From NCBI GenBank assembly GCA_018376445.1, contig JAHABL010000001.1, positions 372,001 to 436,000 of the forward strand: a stretch of 64,000 nt of DNA, in the 5' to 3' direction. The stretch is from Mycobacteriales bacterium. GTDB taxonomy: Bacteria; Actinomycetota; Actinomycetes; Mycobacteriales; Mycobacteriaceae. Of this stretch, positions 1 to 6,767 are shown in pieces (position 1 is the first letter of the stretch; every line of letters begins with the position of its first letter). The notes below the pieces were generated by a model that saw only the letters and a program-made list of their open reading frames with translations, ran no database searches and had not been told where the DNA came from. A program made the translations under genes and the position numbers.

Positions 1-1576
1 CAGCCGACAACAAACAGGTATCGGCATAAATGACATACGAACTAGCCGCACACTCGATCGGGATAGAGGCCAGATAGTCACGATCCAAACTCGTCACACG
101 ATCCGGCTCGAACACGAAAAAGAACGACGCGTTATCATACCGACCCAGGAAATACGGATGGGCACTGGGCGGATTCGAAAACGGCTGCCCCGTCTCGGTG
201 AACCACACATACTCACGAACCCGCTCAAGAGGAACATCGGGATTCAAATCACCATCAACAAGAAGCGGCGCGCCTAACTCGTAGAAAGAGAATGACCCTC
301 CTGTTCCGGGCACTTCATCCTTATCGGTGCGGTATCCGTCGATCACTCGTTTGACCCGCTCTGCCGTGATTGATTCTGCGTAGTCGCTGAGCTCTACGAG
401 GATGAATTTTCTGTCTGCGTCGTCGTACATATTTGAATTAAGCACGGCGTGTGCGGTCGTTCCTGAGCCTGCGAATGAATCTAAGACGATGCCGTCTGTG
501 TTGCCATGCAGGGCGATAATCCATTCGATTAGTGATAGTGGTTTCGGGGTGTCGAATTTCTTGTTTCCAAAGATTGCCTTGATTACTGCAGTCGCGTCGG
601 CGTTAGTTCCATAGCCATCGAGCCACGTATTCCATCCGAATGATTTTTTTACGTCACGAATTTTCTCGTATGGAACCCAGCGCTCAGTCTCTCCATCTAC
701 AACAACCCCTGGGTCGTATGATGTTTTCTCCCAGTGAGCAGCCTCAGGATTGTCCAATAACTCTGACATACCTGCGTGAGCAGGACTCCAACGCCAGTAG
801 CCGTCAGACCCGTCATTCTTGATTGGGAATACTTCTCCACCATTGGGTGCAGTAATGGGGAACCACATCGTCGGCCGATCTGATCGGTCGGAAGTTGCAC
901 CCCACTTTCGTAACTCACGCCCTTTTCGATATGGGCCCTTGCTGTCCTTGAGGTCAAGCTTCCCAGTTGTCTTCTCTTCTTTGACAAGACTTGATTGGTC
1001 ACCCTTGGTGTAGAACAAAATGTATTCGTGCCCTGTTCGCAGGGCCGTTTTGTCTTTCCCGCCACTTGGTTCAGAGCGCACTGGCGCACAAGCAAGTCGG
1101 TTTGCAGGGCCAAAGATTTCGTCCATGATGCAGCCTAGGTTGGACAGCTCTGTGTCACCTATCGAGACAGCAATCAATCCGTTTCTGGCTAGCAATCGCT
1201 GGAGAAGTCTTAGCCGTGGGTACATCATGCACAACCATTTGTCGTGGCGGGAGAGGTCTTCGCCTTCTTTGCCGACGACTTCACCGAGCCATTTCTTGAT
1301 TCGTGGGTCGTTGACGGCGTCGTTGTAGATCCAGCCTTCGTTGCCTGTGTTATAGGGAGGATCGATGTAGATACAGTCGACTTTTCCTTCATAGCGCGGC
1401 AGGAGCGCTTTGAGGGCTTCGAGGTTGTCGCCGTGGATGATCATGTTCTGTGAGCCGTTGTCCGCATCGTGCTGTCCGTGCTCGTCATATGAGTATTGGC
1501 GGTCAAGGACGCGGTAGGGAACGTCGAGATGGTGGGTGATCACCTTGTCTTTGCCGACCCAGTTCAGTTCTGGCAT
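1..1576 (-). CDS. Type III restriction-modification DNA methyltransferase (Mod), 3' end outside window
   Basis: The reading frame opens at ATG 1576 and stays open for about 525 codons to base 1, so the gene is cut by the left edge and is not broken. The product carries the catalytic motif DPPYNTGN near residues 70-77 and the AdoMet-binding motif DSFAGSGTT near residues 365-373. Motif IV before motif I, with a putative target-recognition region between, is the beta-class order of N6-adenine methyltransferases, typical of type III Mod subunits (about 600-650 residues). It would methylate adenine in a short asymmetric site and pair with a Res helicase-nuclease, expected just left of the window. 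Its ATG overlaps the stop codon of the preceding HTH gene by one base, so the two are translationally coupled. Confident on family; specificity unknown. Confidence 0.9.
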   Translation of the reverse strand, partial: MPELNWVGKDKVITHHLDVPYRVLDRQYSYDEHGQHDADNGSQNMIIHGDNLEALKALLPRYEGKVDCIYIDPPYNTGNEGWIYNDAVNDPRIKKWLGEVVGKEGEDLSRHDKWLCMMYPRLRLLQRLLARNGLIAVSIGDTELSNLGCIMDEIFGPANRLACAPVRSEPSGGKDKTALRTGHEYILFYTKGDQSSLVKEEKTTGKLDLKDSKGPYRKGRELRKWGATSDRSDRPTMWFPITAPNGGEVFPIKNDGSDGYWRWSPAHAGMSELLDNPEAAHWEKTSYDPGVVVDGETERWVPYEKIRDVKKSFGWNTWLDGYGTNADATAVIKAIFGNKKFDTPKPLSLIEWIIALHGNTDGIVLDSFAGSGTTAHAVLNSNMYDDADRKFILVELSDYAESITAERVKRVIDGYRTDKDEVPGTGGSFSFYELGAPLLVDGDLNPDVPLERVREYVWFTETGQPFSNPPSAHPYFLGRYDNASFFFVFEPDRVTSLDRDYLASIPIECAASSYVIYADTCLLSA

Positions 1577-1809
1577 TAGCGTTCCTCCTTAGGCTCGTGG
1601 CGGGTATCGGGATGTGGTTCTTCTGCGGCTTGACCGGTACGAACCCACTCGTCGATTTCTGAGAGTTTGAACTTCCACACCCTACCGACCTTGTAGGCGG
1701 GAAGATTATGGGTCGCGATCCATTTCGTGATGGTCTCCCGGCGCACACCAAGGTGGGCTTGCGCTTCTTTCATGGTGACCCAGTTTTCTAATTCAGCTTC
1801 GCTCATCAT
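1576..1809 (-). CDS. Excisionase-family helix-turn-helix DNA-binding protein
   Basis: A 77-residue protein. Residues about 10-58 match the HTH_17/excisionase (MerR-like winged helix) pattern: WVTMKEAQAHLGV, then RETITKWIATHNLPAYKVG, then the wing WKFKLSEIDEWV. The tail is acidic and charged. Such proteins act as Xis-like recombination directionality factors or as small transcription regulators. It sits between the NBR1-type protein (2-base gap) and the methyltransferase (1-base overlap), so here it is more likely a regulator or accessory subunit of this operon than a phage Xis, because no integrase is visible in the window. Start may be Met1 or Met2. Confidence 0.75.
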   Translation of the reverse strand: MMSEAELENWVTMKEAQAHLGVRRETITKWIATHNLPAYKVGRVWKFKLSEIDEWVRTGQAAEEPHPDTRHEPKEER

Positions 1810-1811
1810 CC

Positions 1812-2660
1812 CTACCTTGTCGCGTGAAGATCCGGATTAATAACTGCGGCGACAACATTAAAGGTCGTGCCTTCTTGTGGAAAGCAGTTCTCGCCATCCG
1901 CGTTATGCATTTCCCAGTGGCTTGAGGCAGCACCTTCATAGCCTTGCGCCCGAAACGTGCAAGAAATCTTTATGAACTTTCCTGTCGCCGGTGGGCTGTC
2001 AGGAATGGTGATCTGTGTGGTGCCGACGGGTCGTAGTCGCGAGTCTGTCGGATTCGTACAGACGAGTGTCCGACCGGTCCAGTCGACGCTGCCAACGTTG
2101 CGCAATGTCCAGGTGTGAGTGAACTCGTCCCAAAATCCTGGCCTGTGTTTTTGCAGTGCAGGCGGTTCCGTCACATCGACGCGATCTCCTTGATAGAGCG
2201 GCTGCGGCGCGGGGTTTATTTCTTCTGGTTCCTGGCCTTCAAGGCGAAGTCGGTAGCAGCGTTCGAGGACATCGCAATGGTCTGGATCATGGATGATCGC
2301 ATCGAACCAATCCGTAAGTGCCCAAATGAACGCTTCTGGCTCAATAGCGAGAGTTGAGGGCAGCCCGGCGTCTTTGCCAACTTCTTGGCAACGATCATCC
2401 AACGTGCGCTTCGGGCTTAGGAGGGGCGTCAGGTGCCTAAAAAGGAAATCATGCAACGATTTCTTGCTCACCGGCGTAGGAAATGACTCGTATTGCGGTT
2501 CGGAGATCGGTTTTGCCCCGGTAAAGATCTTGCGTGCGTACTCGTCATCTAACCGCTCTGCACTGCCAGCGTGTTGGAATACGGCTTGGACGAATTTTGC
2601 CTGGTTAGTGATGGGACTCTTCCGCTTGTAAACAGCGCGACAAAACTCAGGCAAACCCAT
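1812..2660 (-). CDS. Unknown protein with C-terminal NBR1-type Ig-like domain
   Basis: About 282 residues from ATG 2660, preceded by GAGGAG; a GTG at 2669 is possible but would sit too close to that ribosome site. The N-terminal 140 residues are alpha-helical looking and resemble nothing I recognise. Residues about 176-272 fit the Ig-like domain first seen in eukaryotic NBR1 (Pfam N_BRCA1_IG): a FWDEFTHTWTLRNVGSVDW strand pair, then later SSHWEMHNADGENCFP. The two cysteines near residues 201 and 234 could lie within the fold. There is no signal peptide or membrane segment, so it is probably cytoplasmic. It is the first gene of an operon with an HTH protein and a type III methyltransferase, which suggests a role linked to restriction or phage sensing; that role is inference. 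Confidence 0.65.
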   Translation of the reverse strand: MGLPEFCRAVYKRKSPITNQAKFVQAVFQHAGSAERLDDEYARKIFTGAKPISEPQYESFPTPVSKKSLHDFLFRHLTPLLSPKRTLDDRCQEVGKDAGLPSTLAIEPEAFIWALTDWFDAIIHDPDHCDVLERCYRLRLEGQEPEEINPAPQPLYQGDRVDVTEPPALQKHRPGFWDEFTHTWTLRNVGSVDWTGRTLVCTNPTDSRLRPVGTTQITIPDSPPATGKFIKISCTFRAQGYEGAASSHWEMHNADGENCFPQEGTTFNVVAAVINPDLHATR

Positions 2661-2683
2661 ATGCGTCACGCTCCTCTATACCG

Positions 2684-2743
2684 AGTCCCAAAACTAGTCC
2701 CAGAAGTCCCAGTTTTTGCTTCCCTCACCGATCTGAAGTCCCA
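2684..2743. repeat. Four AGTCCCA (TGGGACT) repeats upstream of the NBR1-type gene
   Basis: AGTCCCA occurs at 2684-2690, 2696-2702, 2705-2711 and 2737-2743, all in the same orientation and all just upstream of the leftward start at 2660. In three copies the repeat is next to a short A/T run. The arrangement looks like an operator with several binding sites, plausibly for the HTH protein in the same operon. No palindrome is present, so a non-symmetric binder is more likely. Function is inferred from position only. Confidence 0.5.
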
Positions 2744-2895
2744 AAACCACAGCGTTTGATGAGTATGTGAGCAAAACACGAGCCGACGAGACGAGCAACT
2801 GTCATCTCATTATCGCACGCCGACTCGCGCTAACGCTCACGAACACGCACCAGCTGATGGTGGGTGCCCTGATCGTAGCGAAGGAGGTGAAGCAC

Positions 2896-3039
2896 ATGGG
2901 GAAGAACCGTAAGCAGACGTCTGCGAAGGTGGCGTCCAAGGCGTCGAAGATTCTGACCGATGGCCGTTATGGCAAGGACTCGAAGTCCGTGGCCGCGTCA
3001 GCGTTGGCGCAGGCCAAGCCATCCAAGCGGGGCAAGTAG
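2896..3039 (+). CDS. Small Lys/Ser-rich basic protein
   Basis: A 47-residue protein starting at ATG 2896 with a strong AAGGAGGTGA site 5 bases upstream. The sequence is highly basic, rich in Lys, Ser and Ala, with the phrases KVASKASKIL and KSVAASALAQ. I recall similar tiny proteins, often in one or two repeat units, in mobile or accessory regions of many bacteria, always without an assigned function. The composition fits a nucleic-acid-binding protein. It is followed directly by the hairpin-rich region, so an RNA partner is possible but unproven. The longer frame opening at 2767 lacks a comparable ribosome site, so I reject that start. Confidence 0.65.
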   Translation: MGKNRKQTSAKVASKASKILTDGRYGKDSKSVAASALAQAKPSKRGK

Positions 3040-3059
3040 CCGCAATGACTCCTGCTCTG

Positions 3060-3375
3060 GTGTGAGTGCTTCTCGCACCAAGCCGTGGAGGCGGTAGTGC
3101 TGGTGGCCACCAGCACTGACGTTCTCCAAGCCCGAGCGTGATTGTTCGGGAGCTCATCTGGCGGATGAGCGAAGCCCTATGGCGGGTGCAGGCCGTGGGG
3201 TTAGACAAACAAATCACTAGTGAGACCTGCTCTGGGAGCGCTCGGCGGGTCACCTCACTCAAGCCTTCTTCGCTGAAGGGTTGGTGGGGTGGCTCGCCTT
3301 TGTCGTCTTCCTAGCAGTTCTCACCAGTGATCTGAGCCAAACAGATCAGGTCTCCAAATCACCGGGATTCCCGGA
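3060..3375 (+). ncRNA. Hairpin-dense noncoding region, candidate structured RNA
   Basis: No convincing gene fills 3040-3392. The stretch holds a perfect 22-base palindrome at 3096-3117 (AGTGCTGGTGG arm), a CCCGA/TCGGG hairpin at 3131-3150, a 7-bp GCTCATC/GATGAGC hairpin at 3152-3170, TCACTAGTGA at 3213-3222, CCTTC/GAAGG at 3264-3279, a 7-bp TGATCTG/CAGATCA hairpin at 3328-3348 and CCGGG/CCCGG at 3362-3374. That density suggests a folded RNA, either a long leader of the sigma-like gene at 3393 or a separate ncRNA. I do not recognise it as a known family, and strand is assumed from the neighbours. Confidence 0.4.
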
Positions 3376-3392
3376 GAAATGGAGATCCTTCG

Positions 3393-4082
3393 ATGAAGGT
3401 CACCTTCAAGCACGAAGCAGACAATAACAAGAACGAGTCCACCACCGACACTTTCGACATCGACCCTGGCGAGTTCGCTCTCATGATCGCAACCGACCGG
3501 CAGCAACGCGCCGCCGCAACTGGTGTTCCGCTCGACCAGGTCAAACTCCGCACCGCACAGAAGATTCTCGACGAGTTGTGGAACGCAGAAGAAGCGGCCA
3601 CGCATAAGGCGGTTCGCGCCGATCGCGGCAAGGGTAAGAAGAAATGCACGTGCGAGGCCGGGTGCGGTCCTCGACGTGGATGCCGTCTGCCGAACAACGC
3701 ACCGTTTTCGTATGAACAGATGCTCGACATCGACCTTGACCCAGCCTCACCAGGTATCAGCGCTGAAGACCAGGCCATCGAACGCGAAGACAGCGTCCAG
3801 CGCGCCCGTGAGATCGAGGCTATGCGCGACGTCATCGCTGGTTTGGATCCTCAGCATCGTGAGGTCATGACGCGCCTTCTCGCAACCAACAAGCTCAATC
3901 AGGCGCAGGTGGCGCGCGATATGGGGTTTACCCGCGCTCGGGTATCGCAGCTGGTGGCAGAGGTGAAACCGCTGATCCGACAGGCGGTTGAGGAGGCCCG
4001 ATTTAACACTTCGGGCGGCGTCGGCAGTGGGGTGAAGGGAGAAGCCAACCGGGCTACTCCCACAAATGAGGAAGAAAGGTAA
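3393..4082 (+). CDS. Phage-type sigma-region-4-like regulator with cysteine cluster
   Basis: 229 residues from ATG 3393, with GGAGA 7 bases upstream. Residues about 150-197 match the sigma-70 region 4 helix-turn-helix: LDPQHREVMTRLL, then NQAQVARDMGFTRARVSQLV. Phages and integrated elements often place such a protein at the head of the replication or late module. The middle holds four cysteines in 13 residues (C85, C87, C91, C97, after a KGKKK run), possibly a small metal knuckle. The N-terminus is acidic and unassigned. The tail after residue 200 is low complexity. It probably directs transcription of the downstream module or of element genes; whether it binds core polymerase is unknown. Confidence 0.65.
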   Translation: MKVTFKHEADNNKNESTTDTFDIDPGEFALMIATDRQQRAAATGVPLDQVKLRTAQKILDELWNAEEAATHKAVRADRGKGKKKCTCEAGCGPRRGCRLPNNAPFSYEQMLDIDLDPASPGISAEDQAIEREDSVQRAREIEAMRDVIAGLDPQHREVMTRLLATNKLNQAQVARDMGFTRARVSQLVAEVKPLIRQAVEEARFNTSGGVGSGVKGEANRATPTNEEER

Positions 4083-4086
4083 GCCG

Positions 4087-4323
4087 ATGACCCGACATAG
4101 TCTCAAGCTTCATATCGCCCGGCACATCCCTGACGACCCCGGAATCGTCGCCACCAAAAACGTGACGCTGCGTGAACGGCTCATGCGCCTACTGCTTGGC
4201 ACCCCGCGCAAAGTCATGATTCTCGTTCCCGGTGACTCGGTCAAGCAGATCGACATCACCGAAAACACCGATGACGACCTCATGGCCCTGGCCGATGCTC
4301 TCAAGGCGGGTGAGTCCAAATGA
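4087..4323 (+). CDS. Small phage-module protein of unknown function
   Basis: 78 residues from ATG 4087, which follows a GAAAGG site and lies 4 bases after the sigma-like stop. An earlier in-frame ATG at 4066 overlaps the upstream gene and lacks a better site. The sequence has a basic N-terminus with a RERLMRLLLG helix and an acidic C-terminus (ENTDDDLMALADAL). No domain is recognised. Its stop overlaps the next gene by 4 bases (ATGA), so it belongs to the same transcript as the nuclease and ssDNA-binding genes. Confidence 0.55.
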   Translation: MTRHSLKLHIARHIPDDPGIVATKNVTLRERLMRLLLGTPRKVMILVPGDSVKQIDITENTDDDLMALADALKAGESK

Positions 4324-4733
4324 TGATGCCGGAAATTAACGCCTTCATTCGTGATGGAAACCAGACGATGCGATCGCTCGCCGATTTGCTTGCGCGGGCT
4401 CAGCAGATCGTTGAGGAGAGCTTCGAAGACCACGCAGGAATGCCTGGTGAACGCCCAGAGCTTGCACTGCAGATCAAGGAACCCTTCGAAACCATCCTAG
4501 CTGCGCACAGCCAGCCAGAACTACTCGCGGACGAGCCAGAGGTTGAACCTGAACCGGTAGTGACGCTCGAAGAAGTACGCGGCGTTCTTTCCGAGCTCTC
4601 AGCGCAAGGCCTTACTGCGAAGGTGCGTGAGCTGATCGTCGAAGCCGGGGCGGACAAGCTCTCAGCGGTGGATCCGGCGAAGTTCGGCTGGCTGCTGGAT
4701 CGGGCGAAGGAGATTGCTGATGGCACCGTCTGA
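4320..4733 (+). CDS. Phage replication-module protein, Rrp5-like annotated type
   Basis: 137 residues (start 4320 or the next ATG 4323). Residues about 80-130, LEEVRGVLSELSAQGLTAKVRELIVEAGADKLSAVDP, match a helical repeat seen in small phage proteins of Gram-positive hosts that databases often label rRNA biogenesis protein rrp5; that label is not functional evidence. The N-terminal half is a helical, acidic region ending in a Glu/Pro run near residue 75. Genes of this kind usually stand beside DUF2800 and DUF2815 genes, as here. Role unknown; likely cytoplasmic and DNA-metabolism linked. Confidence 0.55.
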   Translation: MMMPEINAFIRDGNQTMRSLADLLARAQQIVEESFEDHAGMPGERPELALQIKEPFETILAAHSQPELLADEPEVEPEPVVTLEEVRGVLSELSAQGLTAKVRELIVEAGADKLSAVDPAKFGWLLDRAKEIADGTV

Positions 4734-5856
4734 TCACGCACTCCTCTCAGCGGCTGGTGCGCATCGGTGGCTCAACTGCACGCCCTCCGCTCATCTGGAG
4801 TCTGGGGAGCCGGAGTCGACGTCGGCTGCGGCCGAGCAAGGAACTGCTGCTCACGCATTGGCTGAGCATAAACTCCGCAGGGCTCTCAAGCAGCGCTCAA
4901 AGCGTCCGGTCTCTGAGTGGATTGATGACGAGATGGAAACCTTGACTGACGACTATGTCACCTACGTGCAAGAACACATCTCGTTAGCTGGGGAATCCTG
5001 TGGTGATCCGCAGGTGCTGATCGAGCAGCGCCTCGATTTCTCACACATTGTGCCGGGAGGTTTCGGCACCGGGGATTGCGTGATCATCGCAGAACCTACC
5101 TTGCAGATTATTGATCTGAAGTACGGGCAAGGCGTGTTGGTTGAGGCTGAGAACAATCCGCAGCTCATGCTCTATGCGCTCGGAGCCCTTCACGTCTTCG
5201 GGAGCCTGTATGACATCGAGACGGTGGCGGTGACGATCTACCAGCCGCGTCGGGCGAACGTCGACACCTGGGAAATCCCCGTCGCCGAGCTCCAACAGTG
5301 GGCTGAAACGGAAGTGAAACCCAAGGCCGAGCTCGCGGCCGCAGATGAGGGCGAGTTTTGTCCGGGCTCGTGGTGCCAGTTCTGCAAGATCGCACCCACC
5401 TGCCGGGCACGAGCCGAAGCCAACCTTCAACTTGTCAAGCTCGAATTCGCCCCACCAGCAGAACTTAGCGATACAGAGATCGCTGACGTGCTGGCACGGA
5501 TTCCGCAGCTCAAAACATGGGCGTCGGATGTCGAAGCCTACGCGCTTTCCAAGGCCATCAATCAAGGTGTGGTCTTTGAGGGGTTCAAGCTCGTCGCCGG
5601 ACGGTCGGTACGCAAATACACCTCCGAGAAAGATGTCGCTGCAGCGGCTGAAGCGGCGGGCTACAAGGACATCTATGACCGCAAGATCATCACCCTCACA
5701 GCCATGGAAAAGCTGATGAGCAAACCCGCCTTCAACGAGATCCTGGGCGATCTCGTGACCAAACCTGCAGGCAAACCCACATTGGTTCCTGCATCCGACA
5801 AGCGGCCGTCGCTCGACCTGGTGAGTGCGGCCACCGATTTTCAACCAACCAAGTAA
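4720..5856 (+). CDS. DUF2800 protein, RecB/Cas4-like PD-(D/E)XK nuclease
   Basis: 378 residues from ATG 4720, which has GAAGGAG upstream; the TTG at 4714 is less likely. The nuclease core is visible: an EQGTAAH motif near residue 40, GTGD with D119, then IIDLKYG with D132 and K134, and NPQLMLYA near residue 148. One early cysteine (WLNCTP, C20) plus C214, C219, C222 and C228 resemble the 1+3 cysteine pattern that holds an iron-sulfur cluster in Cas4 and AddB nucleases. Expected activity is a DNA exonuclease in phage recombination or replication. It overlaps the upstream gene by 14 bases. Family assignment confident; cluster and activity inferred. Confidence 0.8.
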   Translation: MAPSDHALLSAAGAHRWLNCTPSAHLESGEPESTSAAAEQGTAAHALAEHKLRRALKQRSKRPVSEWIDDEMETLTDDYVTYVQEHISLAGESCGDPQVLIEQRLDFSHIVPGGFGTGDCVIIAEPTLQIIDLKYGQGVLVEAENNPQLMLYALGALHVFGSLYDIETVAVTIYQPRRANVDTWEIPVAELQQWAETEVKPKAELAAADEGEFCPGSWCQFCKIAPTCRARAEANLQLVKLEFAPPAELSDTEIADVLARIPQLKTWASDVEAYALSKAINQGVVFEGFKLVAGRSVRKYTSEKDVAAAAEAAGYKDIYDRKIITLTAMEKLMSKPAFNEILGDLVTKPAGKPTLVPASDKRPSLDLVSAATDFQPTK

Positions 5857-5878
5857 CAAGTAGAAAGCAGAAAAGATT

Positions 5879-6430
5879 GTGACAACGACCAATCCGACCC
5901 GTATCGTCACCGGCGAAGTGCGACTCAGTTACGCGCACGTGTGGGAGCCGAACTCCATCCAGGGCGGCAAGCCCAAGTACTCCGTCTCCCTCATTATCCC
6001 CAAGTCCGACACCGCCACGATCGCGATGATCGAGAAGGCTGTGGATGCGGCAATCGAGGCCGGGATCGGCAAGTTCGGTGGCAAGCGTCCCAACAAGGCG
6101 GCCCTCAAGTTGCCGCTGCGTGATGGGGATATTGAGCGTGACGACGAGGCCTACGCGAACGCTTACTTCCTCAACGCGAACTCCCTGACCGCTCCGCAGA
6201 TCGTCGATCAGAGCGTCGCACCGATTCTGGATCGTGTCGAGGTCTACTCGGGCTGCTATGCACGAGTAGACCTGTCCTTCTATGCGTTCAACACAAACGG
6301 CAACCGTGGCATCGCCTGTGGACTCGGCAATATCCAAAAGACTCGCGACGGCGAAACCCTTGGTGGTGGGCGCGTGAGCGCTGAGACCGACTTCGGCGCC
6401 TTCACACCGACCGACGACTTCCTCAACTAA
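5879..6430 (+). CDS. DUF2815 protein, single-stranded-DNA-binding-like
   Basis: 183 residues from GTG 5879. The motifs GEVRLSYAHVWEP, KYSVSLIIPK, the middle GKRPNKAALKLPLRDGD and YSGCYARVDLSFYAFN are typical of DUF2815, an OB-fold family related to T7 gp2.5 ssDNA-binding proteins that travels with DUF2800 in phage replication modules. The C-terminus is acidic with a terminal aromatic (TDFGAFTPTDDFLN), as in ssDNA-binding proteins that recruit partners by their tails. In most phages a DNA polymerase gene follows; here the stop lies only 4 bases from tRNA-Gly, so the module is cut short. Confidence 0.8.
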   Translation: MTTTNPTRIVTGEVRLSYAHVWEPNSIQGGKPKYSVSLIIPKSDTATIAMIEKAVDAAIEAGIGKFGGKRPNKAALKLPLRDGDIERDDEAYANAYFLNANSLTAPQIVDQSVAPILDRVEVYSGCYARVDLSFYAFNTNGNRGIACGLGNIQKTRDGETLGGGRVSAETDFGAFTPTDDFLN

Positions 6431-6434
6431 GGAG

Positions 6435-6506
6435 AGGGGATGACGGGAATCGAACCCGCGTCTCCAGCTTGGAAGGCTGGGGTAATAGCCACTATACGAC
6501 ATCCCC
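6435..6506 (-). tRNA. tRNA-Gly (UCC)
   Basis: The minus strand folds as a 72-base tRNA: acceptor GGGGATG/CATCCCC, anticodon stem CCAGC/GCTGG around CTTCCAA (anticodon TCC), and T arm with GGTTCGATTCC. CCA is not encoded. Its 3' end points at the phage-like module and lies 4 bases from the DUF2815 stop, so this tRNA is the probable attachment site of the element. The repeated att copy would have to be left of the window. Confidence 0.93.
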
Positions 6507-6601
6507 ACAGATAACCTCTGTGCCTGCTAAGACTACCCGAGAAAACCTTGGTTACAAAAATTTCGAGGTTGCACGTAAGATGGTGCAGGAACTCTTCGTG
6601 C

Positions 6602-6767
6602 TGAAAAGTACTGTTGAGTTGCCCCGGGATGTGGCGCAGCTTGGTAGCGCGCGTGCTTTGGGAGCACGATGTCGCAGGTTCAAATCCTGTCATCCCGACC
6701 AAAACTTGAATCCATCAACGTGACCCCTATAAACAAGGAGAACAATTCCGTGAAAAGCACTGTTGAG
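6602..6767 (+). repeat. Imperfect duplicate of the tig start on both sides of tRNA-Pro
   Basis: TGAAAAGTACTGTTGAG at 6602-6618 matches TGAAAAGCACTGTTGAG at 6751-6767 in 16 of 17 bases. The second copy is the beginning of tig. The first copy is also preceded by AGGA and GTG, like a decayed tig ribosome site and start codon. The two copies flank tRNA-Pro. Confidence 0.6.
6625..6701 (+). tRNA. tRNA-Pro (UGG)
   Basis: A 77-base tRNA with acceptor CGGGATG/CATCCCG, anticodon arm CGTGC-TTTGGGA-GCACG (anticodon TGG), T arm with GGTTCAAATCC, and an encoded CCA end. It is on the strand of tig, 48 bases upstream of it. Confidence 0.94.

Noticed and set aside
697..1113. A 138-residue leftward frame inside the methyltransferase.
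   Set aside because: It runs in another frame of the same strand within a clear Mod gene and shows no domain.
1..1576. The methyltransferase region could be read as a gene broken into small fragments.
   Set aside because: The minus frame is open from ATG 1576 to base 1 and the codon phase at the left edge matches the start, so it is an intact gene cut by the window.
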